A stretch of 63,870 nucleotides of DNA from Oscillospiraceae bacterium (lineage in GTDB: Bacteria > Bacillota > Clostridia > Oscillospirales > Acutalibacteraceae). The position numbers and the translations under genes were made by a program. The notes below the pieces were generated by a model that saw only the letters and a program-made list of their open reading frames with translations, was not told where the DNA came from and did no database searches. Within the stretch, counting starts at the first letter, position 1. The number at the start of each line of letters is the position of its first letter. Location of the stretch: assembly GCA_015065425.1 (NCBI GenBank), contig SVQH01000018.1, positions 1 through 63,870 on the forward strand, given 5' to 3'. This document shows positions 1 to 8,918 of this stretch, in pieces.

Positions 1-237
1 ACGTTCAAACTTAACTTTTCCGTCGATGAGAGCGAAAAGTGTATCGTCAGAGCCCTTACCTACGTTGTTGCCGGGGTGGATGTGTGTTCCACGCTGACGA
101 ACGATGATGGTACCTGCATTAACGAACTGTCCGTCGCTTCTCTTTGTGCCGAGTCTCTTGGATTCGGAATCACGGCCGTTACGGGTTGAACCCATACCTT
201 TTTTATGAGCGAAAAGCTGAATGTTTATCTTAAGCAT
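1..237 (-). CDS. rpmA: 50S ribosomal protein L27 (partial, runs off the left edge)
   Basis: Seventy-nine codons are visible from the ATG at 237-235 to the window edge, so the C-terminus is missing. The protein is the late-assembling bacterial L27, whose N-terminal tail reaches the peptidyl-transferase centre. It starts [14 protein letters not shown], followed by the [15 protein letters not shown] and [15 protein letters not shown] blocks typical of L27. Residues 6-10 (IQLFA) form the Firmicutes pre-L27 extension removed by the Prp protease between Phe9 and Ala10; this processing is established for Staphylococcus aureus L27. The gene lies 3 bp downstream of prp in the rplU-prp-rpmA operon, so substrate and protease are made together. 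Confidence 0.97.
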   Translation of the reverse strand, partial: MLKINIQLFAHKKGMGSTRNGRDSESKRLGTKRSDGQFVNAGTIIVRQRGTHIHPGNNVGKGSDDTLFALIDGKVKFER

Positions 238-240
238 TAC

Positions 241-546
241 TTACACCTCCGTTGTAACTGTTACATAGTCGGGGTAATCTTTTGAGAGCTCTTCAAGATG
301 AAGAAGAAGACCTTTTATGATATCCCGAGCAGCACTGTTGCCGCTTGTTTCAAACTGTAAAAATCCGTCTTTCACTTTTGCGGTATCTTTTTCGCCGAGT
401 ATCTCGGTGATGGTATTGACTGCCATATATGCAGCAGAGGAAACTGCGGCACAAACGATGTCAGAACCTTCTTCCGAAAAACCTGAGTGACCCTTTATGG
501 TGAAAAATGCGGAATTTTCACGGATACAAAATGATGCTTTGACCAT
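241..546 (-). CDS. prp: Ribosomal-processing cysteine protease Prp (YsxB family)
   Basis: This 101-residue protein matches the Prp/YsxB family in size and position. The catalytic His sits in GHSGF (His20) and the catalytic Cys in SDIVCAAVS (Cys32), the usual spacing. Prp removes the N-terminal extension of L27, encoded by the next gene, and the cut is needed for functional ribosomes in species whose L27 carries it. The start codon overlaps the rplU stop by one base (TAATG), so translation is probably coupled. A second Prp homologue lies in the phage module at 49.2-49.6 kb. Confidence 0.95.
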   Translation of the reverse strand: MVKASFCIRENSAFFTIKGHSGFSEEGSDIVCAAVSSAAYMAVNTITEILGEKDTAKVKDGFLQFETSGNSAARDIIKGLLLHLEELSKDYPDYVTVTTEV

Positions 547-857
547 TATGCGTTGATAGCTGCGATTTCTACCTTAGTATAGGGCTGTCTGTGACCGAGC
601 TTTCTCTTCTCGTTCTTCTTGGGCTTGTAGGTCATAACAGTGATCTTCTTAGCCTTGCCGTTCTTAAGAACTTTTGCAGCTACTGTGGCACCTGCAACAT
701 AGGGTGCACCTACCTTGATTCCGTCATCACCTGCAACTGCGATTACTTTGTCAAATACAACCTCGCTGTCGCTTTCAACGTCAAGCTTTTCGATAAAAAC
801 AACGTCGCCTGCTTCTACCTTATACTGCTTACCGCCGGTTTCAATAATTGCGTACAT
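546..857 (-). CDS. rplU: 50S ribosomal protein L21
   Basis: The 103-residue protein starts [14 protein letters not shown] and carries the L21 core, including the basic FDKVIAV...[15 protein letters not shown] region and the conserved GHRQPYTKV near the C-terminus. It binds 23S rRNA and assembles early into the large subunit. The start at 857 is preferred over upstream in-frame codons because it gives the canonical N-terminus and has an AAAGGAG ribosome site just upstream. It is the first gene of the rplU-prp-rpmA operon, with a strong promoter and a structured leader upstream. Confidence 0.97.
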   Translation of the reverse strand: MYAIIETGGKQYKVEAGDVVFIEKLDVESDSEVVFDKVIAVAGDDGIKVGAPYVAGATVAAKVLKNGKAKKITVMTYKPKKNEKRKLGHRQPYTKVEIAAINA

Positions 858-930
858 TGAATCTTTCTCCTTTATAAGTCTCGCTATGCAAGGCGGGATG
901 AACCACTTGTAAGCCTTGAATATGCGGCTT
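858..930 (-). ncRNA. Candidate L21 leader (autoregulatory 5' UTR)
   Basis: About 70 nt separate the predicted transcription start from the rplU start codon. The transcript can form short stems (for example GCC...GGC around 905-930 and CCCGCC...GCGAG around 880-897) and ends in the ribosome site. Firmicutes rplU operons often carry an L21 leader motif here. The position fits, but I cannot confirm the consensus fold by eye. Confidence 0.4.
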
Positions 931-934
931 AGGT

Positions 935-963
935 ATGATACCATAACGGTGTCAATATGTCAA
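935..963 (-). promoter_or_regulatory. Sigma-A-type promoter of rplU-prp-rpmA
   Basis: On the minus strand the -35 box TTGACA (963-958) and -10 box TATCAT (940-935) are 17 bp apart. Transcription would start near 928 and run through the leader into rplU. Confidence 0.8.
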
Positions 964-1035
964 TAGCTTTTTAAATATTGCCTGTAAAACAACAATAAAT
1001 AAATATTACAAATCGTTAAAATATTAATATTTATC

Positions 1036-1064
1036 TTGTTTTTTTTCAATTCTGCATTTATAAT
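1036..1064 (+). promoter_or_regulatory. Promoter of the LCP-like gene and galE
   Basis: TTGTTT (1036-1041) and TATAAT (1059-1064) are 17 bp apart, shortly upstream of the ATG at 1093. The -35 box is weak and the -10 box perfect. Confidence 0.5.
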
Positions 1065-1092
1065 ATGTCAGTAAAGGTGTGAACAGCGTAAT

Positions 1093-1956
1093 ATGGGAAA
1101 AAAAGATGTTGTTAATTTTGCTCCCACGGGTGAAAAGAAAAGAAGACATATTCCCCGATATGTAAGTATCATTGTGATACTGTGTCTTGTGGCTTTTGTG
1201 GCTTCCGTGGTAGTTATACTTGCTGTAAATGATTTTGATATAGGAAAGGCACTCGGGGCAAGAGAGGTTGAAACAAGTGCCGATGAAACCACTTTGACAT
1301 CAGGTGAGAATATATCCCCTGAAACGGACGGTACGGTTTTTGAAGGCTCGGTAAATTTCCTGGTTCTGTGCTCCGATTCAAATGCTCTTACCTTCTGTCA
1401 GCTTGTAAGTGCGGATATTTCCGCCGGGAAAATTAAAATAAAACCGATACCTCTTGATTATAAGCTTGATATCGGTTCGGAAACGAAAAGTATAGGTGAA
1501 CTTTTCGGCAAGTCATCCTATAAAGACTTGTGCAGTGCATTTTTATCGAAAAATATTGAAGTTTCAAGGTATATTCATGTGACCGAGGATAATTTCAAGC
1601 GGCTTATGAGTAATCTCGGTCAGGTGCCCGTTGAAATTTCGGGAAGCTACGAATTCAATGTTGATGCGGTAAAGTACACTTTTGCACCGGGGATTCAGAA
1701 TATGACTTCCGATATGCTTCTGAAATATATGAAATATGCAACTGAAGGTGAAGCACTTCTTCGGCTTCAGGGCAATGCTTCAGCTGATATTTTCCGTCAG
1801 CATTTTACTGCAGACAATTTTTCAAAAGGCGATTCATTTTTTTCAATGCTCATAAATTTTGTGGACAGTAATATTACAGCTTTCGATTACACTGCTGCTA
1901 AAAGTGTGCTTGGAGCCATGCTTTCGGGCGATGTGCAGATAGCTGTTGTCAGTTGA
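1093..1956 (+). CDS. LytR-CpsA-Psr (LCP)-like membrane protein
   Basis: This 287-residue protein has a short basic cytoplasmic start, one membrane segment at about residues 22-45 (VSIIVILCLVAFVASVVVIL) and an extracellular domain. The domain resembles a divergent LCP fold: a FLVLCSDSN strand, an IKIKPIPLDYKLDI segment like the LCP SIPRD region, and a middle part with VPVEISGSYEFNVD resembling the LCP 'v.v..gv.id' motif. LCP enzymes attach secondary wall polymers to peptidoglycan. Several usual arginines of the active site are not obvious, so catalytic activity is uncertain. It lies 21 bp upstream of galE on the same strand, fitting a cell-envelope sugar role. Confidence 0.55.
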   Translation: MGKKDVVNFAPTGEKKRRHIPRYVSIIVILCLVAFVASVVVILAVNDFDIGKALGAREVETSADETTLTSGENISPETDGTVFEGSVNFLVLCSDSNALTFCQLVSADISAGKIKIKPIPLDYKLDIGSETKSIGELFGKSSYKDLCSAFLSKNIEVSRYIHVTEDNFKRLMSNLGQVPVEISGSYEFNVDAVKYTFAPGIQNMTSDMLLKYMKYATEGEALLRLQGNASADIFRQHFTADNFSKGDSFFSMLINFVDSNITAFDYTAAKSVLGAMLSGDVQIAVVS

Positions 1957-1977
1957 TTTTTTGAAAGGAGAATTTTT

Positions 1978-2994
1978 ATGGCAGTTCTTGTTACGGGCGG
2001 TGCCGGATACATCGGCTCCCAGACCTGTGTTCATCTTCTTGAAGCAGGTAAAGAAATAGTAGTTATTGACAATTTTTCAAATTCATCTCCTAAGTCTTCT
2101 CAGGCTGTAAGAGAGATTACAGGTAAGGATTTCCCCCTTATTGAGTGTGATATCAGAGACGAGGAAAAGCTTGATGAGGTTTTCTCTCAGTATGATATTG
2201 ATTCCGTTATTCATTTTGCAGGACTCAAGGCTGTAGGTGAGTCATGTCAGAAACCTCTTGAATACTACGATAATAATATCGGAGGAACAGTAAAGCTTCT
2301 TTCCGTTATGAGAAAGCATGGAGTAAAATGTATTGTTTTCTCATCTTCTGCAACCGTGTACGGTGAAAAGCATACGGCTCCTTTTAATGAAGAAATGGAA
2401 GCCGGCGGAACAACAAATCCCTACGGAACAACAAAACTCTTTATTGAGCAGATTCTTAAAGACCTTGCTGCATCTGACCCTGAATGGAGTGTTTCCCTGC
2501 TTCGTTATTTCAATCCTATCGGTGCACATATAAGCGGTAAGATAGGCGAAGCACCCAACGGTATACCCAATAATCTCATGCCCTATATTTCTCAGGTCGC
2601 AGTAGGTAAGCGTGAAAAACTCTCCGTTTTCGGTGATGACTATGATACACCTGACGGAACGGGTGTAAGAGACTATATCCATGTTGCTGACCTTGCAGAC
2701 GGTCATGTTGTCGCACTTGACAGAGCTCTCAGTGTAAAGGGCTGTGAGATATTCAATCTCGGCACAGGCAAGGGCGTAAGCGTTCTTGAACTTGTAAATG
2801 CTTTCCAAAAGGCAACAGGTGTAAAAGTACCTTATGTTATCACAGCACGTCGCCCCGGTGATATTGCAACCTCCTATGCTGACCCTTCCAAGGCAGAGAG
2901 AATACTTGGTTGGAAGGCAAAAAGAGACATTTTTGATGCCTGCCGTGACACATGGAACTGGCAGAAAAACAATCCCAACGGTTTTGATGACTGA
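1978..2994 (+). CDS. galE: UDP-glucose 4-epimerase
   Basis: This 338-residue protein has the family's usual length. It interconverts UDP-glucose and UDP-galactose using tightly bound NAD. The NAD-binding motif GGAGYIGS lies at the N-terminus, followed by FAGLKAVGES, the catalytic SSSATVYG, and the YxxxK pair in NPYGTTKLF. The C-terminal substrate region with RDYIHVADLADGH and a final DTWNWQ..NP is typical of GalE. A GAAAGGAG ribosome site precedes the ATG. It probably supplies UDP-galactose for the envelope and for galactose use, and is likely co-transcribed with the LCP-like gene. Confidence 0.95.
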   Translation: MAVLVTGGAGYIGSQTCVHLLEAGKEIVVIDNFSNSSPKSSQAVREITGKDFPLIECDIRDEEKLDEVFSQYDIDSVIHFAGLKAVGESCQKPLEYYDNNIGGTVKLLSVMRKHGVKCIVFSSSATVYGEKHTAPFNEEMEAGGTTNPYGTTKLFIEQILKDLAASDPEWSVSLLRYFNPIGAHISGKIGEAPNGIPNNLMPYISQVAVGKREKLSVFGDDYDTPDGTGVRDYIHVADLADGHVVALDRALSVKGCEIFNLGTGKGVSVLELVNAFQKATGVKVPYVITARRPGDIATSYADPSKAERILGWKAKRDIFDACRDTWNWQKNNPNGFDD

Positions 2995-3013
2995 TACGAA
3001 AAGGTGAAATATT

Positions 3014-4180
3014 TTGATAAGTCTTCTCACTAAAATTTTTGTCAAAGAGCAAAGTGACAGTGAAAAGCTTCGTCAGATATACGGAATGATATGTTCGGGT
3101 GCGGGAATAGCACTCAATATAATGCTGTTTGTAATTAAATTTGTAGCAGGCTCCCTTTCGGGAGCCATTTCCGTTACTGCCGATGCATTTAATAATCTGT
3201 CTGATTCAGGTTCTTCTCTTATTACAATGTTCGGCTTCCGTCTTGCGGCAAAAAAGCCTGATCCGGGTCATCCCTTCGGCCACGGAAGAATAGAATATCT
3301 TTCAGGTATTGCAGTTTCCATACTTATTGTTTTAATGGGCTTTGAGCTGCTTACCGGGTCTGTTGATAAAATAATGCATCCCGAAGTTCCCGAAACGGGA
3401 ATTCTCGTGTTTTCCATACTTGCCGTGAGTATATTTGTCAAGTTTTATATGTTCTTATACAACAGAAAATATGGAAAAATATGCAATTCGGCAGCAATGA
3501 AGGCAACTGCAACGGACTGTCTGTCTGACATGATATCCACAAGTGTTGTATTTGTTTCCATGCTTATTACCCGTTTTACCTCGGTTAATATAGATGCTTA
3601 CTGCGGTCTTGCCGTGGCTGCTTTTATTCTTTATGCAGGTCTTAAATCCGCTTATGAGACAATAGGACCGCTTCTCGGTCAGCCGCCCGAACCCGAGTTT
3701 GTTCAGCGGATTGAGGACATTGTATTGGCAGGTAAAAACGTTCTCGGTGTTCATGATCTGATTGTTCATGACTACGGCCCCGGAAGAAGGATAATTTCTC
3801 TGCATGCAGAGGTTCCTGCAAAGGGTGATATACTTGCCCTTCACGATGAAATAGATAATATTGAGAGGGATCTCGGTGAAAAACTGGGCTGTATTGCCGT
3901 GATTCACATGGATCCTGTTGAAACCGATAATGAAAATGTCAGAAAACTGAAGACGCTGTGTGAGAATGTCTGTAAGGACATATATTCAGAAATTAAGCTT
4001 CATGATTTCAGAATAGTGGAAGGTAATACACACACGAATATTATTTTTGATGTTGTAGTGCCTCACGGCTTCAGGCTTTCCGATGCCGAAATCAAGGCTG
4101 TCATTGAAGAAAAGGTAAAAAATCATGATAAGACTTTGTTTACCGTCGTAACGGTGGATAAGGATTTTTCACAGGCTTGA
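3014..4180 (+). CDS. Cation diffusion facilitator (CDF) transporter
   Basis: This 388-residue membrane protein belongs to the cation efflux family, which exports divalent metals such as Zn, Mn or Fe in exchange for protons. Metal-site residues are visible in the ADAFNNLSDSG helix, in HPFGHGR, and in the ATDCLSDMIST helix (D-x3-D). About six membrane segments cover the first 230 residues. The cytoplasmic C-terminal domain ends with ferredoxin-like repeats (VHDLIVHDYGPGR...SLHAEVP), and continues past the usual ~300 residues with a second similar module of about 80 residues, as in some clostridial CDFs. It starts with TTG at 3014 behind AAGGTG. Confidence 0.88.
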   Translation: MISLLTKIFVKEQSDSEKLRQIYGMICSGAGIALNIMLFVIKFVAGSLSGAISVTADAFNNLSDSGSSLITMFGFRLAAKKPDPGHPFGHGRIEYLSGIAVSILIVLMGFELLTGSVDKIMHPEVPETGILVFSILAVSIFVKFYMFLYNRKYGKICNSAAMKATATDCLSDMISTSVVFVSMLITRFTSVNIDAYCGLAVAAFILYAGLKSAYETIGPLLGQPPEPEFVQRIEDIVLAGKNVLGVHDLIVHDYGPGRRIISLHAEVPAKGDILALHDEIDNIERDLGEKLGCIAVIHMDPVETDNENVRKLKTLCENVCKDIYSEIKLHDFRIVEGNTHTNIIFDVVVPHGFRLSDAEIKAVIEEKVKNHDKTLFTVVTVDKDFSQA

Positions 4181-4230
4181 AAAAAGCACTGTAACTGTTC
4201 CCGCAAAAGGGAGGTTACAGTGCTTTTTGT
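4181..4230. terminator. Bidirectional rho-independent terminator
   Basis: AAAAAGCACTGTAAC pairs with GTTACAGTGCTTTTT around a GC-containing loop. It lies between the convergent CDF and trxB genes and has A/T runs on both sides, so it can serve both. Confidence 0.85.
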
Positions 4231-4235
4231 TTGAT

Positions 4236-5150
4236 TTATCCGATGGCTTTTATTGCCGCCAGGGCTGCTGCGGCACCGTCTGCTGCTGCTGTGGTTATCT
4301 GCCGTATTTCTTTGGTTCTGCAGTCACCTGCAACGAAAATACCGTCAATATCTGTTCTGCAGTTTTCACCTGCTTCTACATAGCCGTATTCATTGAGTTT
4401 TACGGTGTCTTTTATAAAATCCGTTGCGGGAACCAACCCTATTGCTACAAAGCAGCCGTCACAGGGGACGGTCTTTTCTTCTTCAGTTTCAGTGTTTCTT
4501 ATTTTTACTGCAGTAAGACTGTCTTCACCCTCAAAGCCCGTAACGACATAAGAACAGATGATTTCAACATTGTCTTTGGTTTTCAGTTCATTCTGAAGGG
4601 CCTCTTCACCCGTCAGGAAGGGGAGATTCTGTATAAGAGTTACTTTTTTACAGTTGGATGTGAGAAGAATTGCTTCCTGAAGTGCAGAGTTGCCGCCGCC
4701 TATCACGGTGACCTCCTGACCGTTATAGAATGCTCCGTCGCATACGGCACAAAAGGATATTCCGTTTCCGAGATATTTTTCTTCGCCTTCGGTGCCGAGA
4801 TGTCTGTGAGAAGCTCCTGTGGCTATTATTACTGCTTTTGCGAAAAAAGAACCGTTTTCCGTTATGACTTCTTTTGTCTCACCGTTTTTTATCCCGATGA
4901 CATTTTCCATTTCAAATTCAGTGCCCAGCTCAATGGCATGTTCAACCATTTTATCTGCAAGTTCTGTGCCCGTAAGAGCACCGAAGCCCGGGTAGTTTTC
5001 AATTTTCGGTGAAAATGTCACCTGTCCTCCGAAGACGCCTTTTTCTATGACAAGTACAGCTTTTTCGGCTCTTCTTGCGTATATTGCGGCGGTAAGTCCT
5101 GCAGGACCTGCACCTATTATTATAATGTCGTACATAGTATTTCCTTTCAA
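4236..5150 (-). CDS. trxB: Thioredoxin-disulfide reductase
   Basis: This 304-residue flavoprotein has the low-molecular-weight thioredoxin reductase layout. There is an N-terminal FAD motif IGAGPAGLTAAIYAR, an NADPH domain with the redox-active CAVC pair (CAVCDGAFYNG), the NADPH motif VIGGGNSALQEA, and the C-terminal FAD motif GIFVAGDCRTKEIRQ. It passes electrons from NADPH to thioredoxin in the cytoplasm. It lies 6 bp downstream of a GPH transporter gene on the same strand. No thioredoxin gene is present nearby. Confidence 0.95.
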   Translation of the reverse strand: MKGNTMYDIIIIGAGPAGLTAAIYARRAEKAVLVIEKGVFGGQVTFSPKIENYPGFGALTGTELADKMVEHAIELGTEFEMENVIGIKNGETKEVITENGSFFAKAVIIATGASHRHLGTEGEEKYLGNGISFCAVCDGAFYNGQEVTVIGGGNSALQEAILLTSNCKKVTLIQNLPFLTGEEALQNELKTKDNVEIICSYVVTGFEGEDSLTAVKIRNTETEEEKTVPCDGCFVAIGLVPATDFIKDTVKLNEYGYVEAGENCRTDIDGIFVAGDCRTKEIRQITTAAADGAAAALAAIKAIG

Positions 5151-5156
5151 TTTATA

Positions 5157-6620
5157 TCAGTTTGCGGTGGAAACAAGTTCGTTTCTTCTTTCAGCTAAGT
5201 CCTTGTACATCTTTTCTCTTTTTTCCTTTGTAAGGGGCCATAAGAATTTGGGGATAACTCCCAATGCTCCCGATATGGTGGGAACTGCACTGCACAGGGC
5301 AAAAAGCCAGAATTTTGTTTTGTTGCTCTGAGTGCCTATTTTTATACCCTGTACATAGCCTATGTTTTTGAGAATGATGCTTCTTACGGAGTTCATGAGA
5401 GAGCTTTGTATTTTAAGAACAAGACTCTTTGCGACGGAAGTTGTTGCTTCCATTCTGTAGCCGTTTTTCCATTCGCAGAAGTCCATGGCTTCGTTCCAGA
5501 GGTCGCTGTTTATAACTTTATTTACACCGAAGGACCATTTGTAGAACCATTCTCTGATACCTACCGCTACTACCATGGGAATCATTTTTGTATAATTGCG
5601 GTTTATCATACCGAAAAGGAAGAAGCCGAGAGAAAGTATGTCGCCGTATATATCTGCACCTACCCATAAAGCCTTTGATGAGAAGTGTTTTCTTAAAAAC
5701 GGTATGAACCCGTAAGAGATACTACCGTTGAGTGAAGAGGGGATATTTGCAATGGTTATAAGCGAATATGAACCGAAAACGTCAATGAAATAGTTGCTTT
5801 CACTGGTGCTTACGGAGAAGCCGCCGAGGAAATCTGAAAGACACATGAGAAGAACGGGGTAGTTTGTAAAAATAGCTCTGAGTCCTTCTTTTATGCTGGG
5901 TCTTTCTATGGACTGAGGAACTCTTTCTTTTGATTGGAAGAAATAATAAAGAGTAAGTCCCGAGGATATCACGGAGCAGCCTGCACCGAAGGTAAGAAAT
6001 GCAGTGCTGAGCTTCATACCTATCTTTTCATTAACGATAAGGTCATATAATGCACCGAAAATGTATCTCGGAAGGTCTTCGCCAAGATAGCCCGAGAAAA
6101 GCTCTGCAAGAGTAATAAGCCGCACTCGTTCATTGGGATTCGGTGTTGTGGTTGACATATATCCGCCTTTTGCAAGATTCATTGCCGTACTTGCCGTTTC
6201 CTGAATTATTGTAAAAGCGAAATAAAATATGAGTTTCGGTACATGTGTTCCCGATGTTCCCGGGAAAAACAAAGGTATCATCCAGTAAAGTGCACCGAGA
6301 AGGGTAAGAGGAACCTGAAGTCCGATGAGATACGGACGGAATTTTCCGAGCCTTGTTCTTGTGTTATCCACAAGGGAGCCAAGAAGAATGTCGTTGATTG
6401 TGTCCCATGCACTTGTGAAAATATTTACTACTGCAGATACGGTAAAGTCGACTTTTACCACGTCCCAGATATATCTTTCCTGGAATGAGTTGATGTTGAA
6501 AGTATTTGAAACATCGTTGAGAACATAGGCAACGGATTCTTTGACGCCTACATAGTTGAAATTTTCGTAGACATTTACCTGTTTGGTTTGGAGGCTGCTT
6601 GTATTTTCTTTTTTATCCAT
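5157..6620 (-). CDS. GPH-type (MFS) sugar:cation symporter, paralogue 1
   Basis: This 487-residue protein has about 12 membrane segments and resembles the glycoside-pentoside-hexuronide:cation symporter (MelB-like) family. The signature WDTINDILLGSLVDNTRTR-LGKFRPY is the family's TM2-TM3 Asp motif and loop. The N-terminal soluble part (about 45 residues) is unusually long, and the C-terminus ends in a basic KEKREKMYKDLAERRNEL helix. The start has a GGAGGTC ribosome site. It is followed by trxB. Three more GPH-like proteins occur in this window at 35.0, 38.9 and 62.0 kb. The substrate cannot be named. Confidence 0.75.
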   Translation of the reverse strand: MDKKENTSSLQTKQVNVYENFNYVGVKESVAYVLNDVSNTFNINSFQERYIWDVVKVDFTVSAVVNIFTSAWDTINDILLGSLVDNTRTRLGKFRPYLIGLQVPLTLLGALYWMIPLFFPGTSGTHVPKLIFYFAFTIIQETASTAMNLAKGGYMSTTTPNPNERVRLITLAELFSGYLGEDLPRYIFGALYDLIVNEKIGMKLSTAFLTFGAGCSVISSGLTLYYFFQSKERVPQSIERPSIKEGLRAIFTNYPVLLMCLSDFLGGFSVSTSESNYFIDVFGSYSLITIANIPSSLNGSISYGFIPFLRKHFSSKALWVGADIYGDILSLGFFLFGMINRNYTKMIPMVVAVGIREWFYKWSFGVNKVINSDLWNEAMDFCEWKNGYRMEATTSVAKSLVLKIQSSLMNSVRSIILKNIGYVQGIKIGTQSNKTKFWLFALCSAVPTISGALGVIPKFLWPLTKEKREKMYKDLAERRNELVSTAN

Positions 6621-6633
6621 AATTATGACCTCC

Positions 6634-7929
6634 TTAATCCGTTACTGTGACGGTGCATTCTGCTGCAAGTAAGCCCTGAAGGGTTACGGCTGTTACAGTT
6701 GCCGTTCCGCTGTTTACTGCAGTTATTTCACCGCTTTCATTTATTTTTATAATATTTTCATCGGAAGATACCCATTTAACCGTTTTTACGGTTGCGTTAT
6801 CGGGCTTTACGTGAGCTGAAAGAGTGTATATATCACCCTTTTTAAGACTGATTGACTCATCTGAAAGCTTTATGCTTTCCGTCTCATTTACGACAAATAC
6901 CGTACAGGTATCGGTGAAAGTTCTGCCGAGATACTGAAGTTCAACAGTAACAGTCTGAGGAGTCTCACTTATGCTTACGGCTTCAGCTTGACCGTTTTCA
7001 TCGACTGTGACAACAGTCTCGTCCGAGGAAATGAAGCGAAGGCTGTATTCATCCTCCGAAAGATCTTCTTCCGTAAATGGGGTTACTGATAAGGCTTCAT
7101 AGCCGTTTTTTCCGAGAGTTATGATATCCTGTTCTATCTCAATACCTGCATAGGAAAAATCATATTTTTCACTGAAACCGATTTTCATTGAAAGAGAAGA
7201 TGTTCCTATATCGGCGAGAGTATTCTGAAATGCAACTGTAGATGTATAATCATAGCTTCTGAATATTTCAAGAGAAATTATGCGTGAAGTGTCTGCATTG
7301 AACAAGTATGTATAAGTAACAACGCTTGGAATGAGTTTTTTGTTGAGTGTTGAAAAAACTTCCTTGTTGTCGGAGATGAATGTGTTTATTGACTTTGTGT
7401 CTTTACCCGTAAAGTACATATTCTTGAATACTTCATTGAATATGAGCTTTATTTCAAGTTTTCCGTCTGTGATTTCCGAGGAAAATTCCGACGGTATGCT
7501 TCCCGGCAGTATATCATATATACCGTCTGCATCTTCACCGTATTTTATTGTAACGGGCTCGTAAAGAGAAGAAAACTTAGAATTGAAGGAAGATGATGCA
7601 AATGAGAGTATTTCTTCAAGGCTTTTGTTGTCACAGACTATTTCTTCGATACTGACATCAGTATAGCCGCTGTATTTCAGAATTTTGCTGTCAACGGCAG
7701 TTCTCAGCAGCTCTTCTGCCTTTTCCGATGCCTCATGTGTATTTCCCGGGGCACTTGTTATTGCCGATTCTGAGGGGTGCAGAAAAGAATAGTCAACGGT
7801 ATTCTGTTCCCCTGCATTTTTTGCAGTAAAATAAATTGCGATGCTTGAAGCCAGTATTACGACTATGGGAAGAATTCCTGTAAGAATGATGAGACTTTTT
7901 ACGCTCAGCTTTTTTTCCGAGGTCTTCAT
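6634..7929 (-). CDS. Membrane-anchored protein with bacterial Ig-like (Big_2) domains
   Basis: This 431-residue protein has an N-terminal membrane anchor (about residues 12-35, SLIILTGILPIVVILASSIA) with no clear cleavage site. An unrecognised region of about 220 residues follows, then two Big_2-type domains. The last is clear: ESIKLSDESISLKKGDIYTL, KWVSSDENIIKINESGEITA, and NSGTATVTAVT. Big_2 domains act as surface spacers or adhesive modules. The ATG overlaps the preceding gene's stop by 4 bp (ATGA), so it is co-translated with the zinc-ribbon membrane protein. Confidence 0.75.
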   Translation of the reverse strand: MKTSEKKLSVKSLIILTGILPIVVILASSIAIYFTAKNAGEQNTVDYSFLHPSESAITSAPGNTHEASEKAEELLRTAVDSKILKYSGYTDVSIEEIVCDNKSLEEILSFASSSFNSKFSSLYEPVTIKYGEDADGIYDILPGSIPSEFSSEITDGKLEIKLIFNEVFKNMYFTGKDTKSINTFISDNKEVFSTLNKKLIPSVVTYTYLFNADTSRIISLEIFRSYDYTSTVAFQNTLADIGTSSLSMKIGFSEKYDFSYAGIEIEQDIITLGKNGYEALSVTPFTEEDLSEDEYSLRFISSDETVVTVDENGQAEAVSISETPQTVTVELQYLGRTFTDTCTVFVVNETESIKLSDESISLKKGDIYTLSAHVKPDNATVKTVKWVSSDENIIKINESGEITAVNSGTATVTAVTLQGLLAAECTVTVTD

Positions 7930-8798
7930 TTTTTCTTCCCTCCGTTTCTTGCGGTTTTTTTTCTGACCGGTTTTTTATCCTCTTTTTTGTCTGTTGTCTT
8001 TTTGTCTTCTTCAACAATGGGAAGGGGTAGCTCATCAAGAGTTATTTCGCCGTCTTTGAGCTTTCTTTTTATTTCAAGGCGTTTTGCATCTGCTTTACTT
8101 ATTTCCGCTGCGGGCGGAGCTTTATATATCATTATGTTGACAATGCTGAAGGCAGCAAGTATAATCATGCAAAGTACAGAACCGTACATGGCGGTTGCTG
8201 TTATAAATTCATAATGTACTGCCTGAGATACGGCAATGAAGGATATTACAGTGTTCACGGCAGCAAAAATCGCACCGATTATCCCCGTTATATACATCAT
8301 CTTTGCCGTTTTTCTGATGTTTATAAAAGAAAGAATGAGCATTACCAGAGATGCAATTATGCTGAGGGCACTCAAAAGCAGAAGCACGAATGAAATGAGA
8401 GTGACGATGAAAAGTTCTTTTCCCTCTCCGAGTCCGGGGAAGGAACCGAGAACAGAGAAAAAGGAATCGCTGATGATTGAATATATGCCTATTGCACCTG
8501 CTGAGATTTTGTATTCCCACCAGGGGAAAGACAGTTTCAGTTCAAATACGGGCAGAATAAGAGATACTGCTGACAATAAAAGCAGTATTATCCTTATTAC
8601 GGGAAGTTTTCCTTTGATGAATGCCGCTTTTATTTTTGCAACAAGAATTCTTGCTGAAGTGAATTCCAGTTCAGTCTTTTTTGCATCCCTTGCAAGGTCT
8701 TCCTCTTGGGTATAATACATGATGTGTACGCCGCATTTTTTACAATTCGGTGCAAGGTCGAATCGGTTTATGGGAGTACCGCACTTCGGACAGTTCAA
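7926..8798 (-). CDS. Zinc-ribbon membrane protein of unknown function
   Basis: This 290-residue protein starts with TTG at 8798 behind a GGTGG ribosome site. Its N-terminus is a zinc ribbon: MNCPKCGTPI (CxxC) and NCKKCG (CxxC) within 25 residues. A cytoplasmic stretch and about five membrane helices follow (residues ~68-225). The C-terminal 60 residues are highly charged and Lys-rich (KKTTDKKEDKKPVRKKTARN). I do not recognise a function. Similar zinc-ribbon-plus-membrane proteins are common in gut Clostridia. It overlaps the Big_2 protein gene and probably works with it at the membrane. Confidence 0.7.
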   Translation of the reverse strand: MNCPKCGTPINRFDLAPNCKKCGVHIMYYTQEEDLARDAKKTELEFTSARILVAKIKAAFIKGKLPVIRIILLLLSAVSLILPVFELKLSFPWWEYKISAGAIGIYSIISDSFFSVLGSFPGLGEGKELFIVTLISFVLLLLSALSIIASLVMLILSFINIRKTAKMMYITGIIGAIFAAVNTVISFIAVSQAVHYEFITATAMYGSVLCMIILAAFSIVNIMIYKAPPAAEISKADAKRLEIKRKLKDGEITLDELPLPIVEEDKKTTDKKEDKKPVRKKTARNGGKKK

Positions 8799-8918
8799 AA
8801 TACCACCGCCTTAAATTATAGATATTTATATTTTAATAAAAAACACAATTTATTTCAATACAGATTATCTTCCGAAAATTTTATCACACTTTTGTTTATT
8901 ATATATAATAAATATCAT

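Noticed and set aside
2341-3045. Open frame of 234 codons on minus, opposite galE
   Set aside because: galE is certain. The opposite frame has no ribosome site and no recognisable product.
4227-5012. Open frame of 261 codons on plus, opposite trxB
   Set aside because: It is a shadow of the well-supported trxB gene with a Cys/Phe/Tyr-rich product and no ribosome site.
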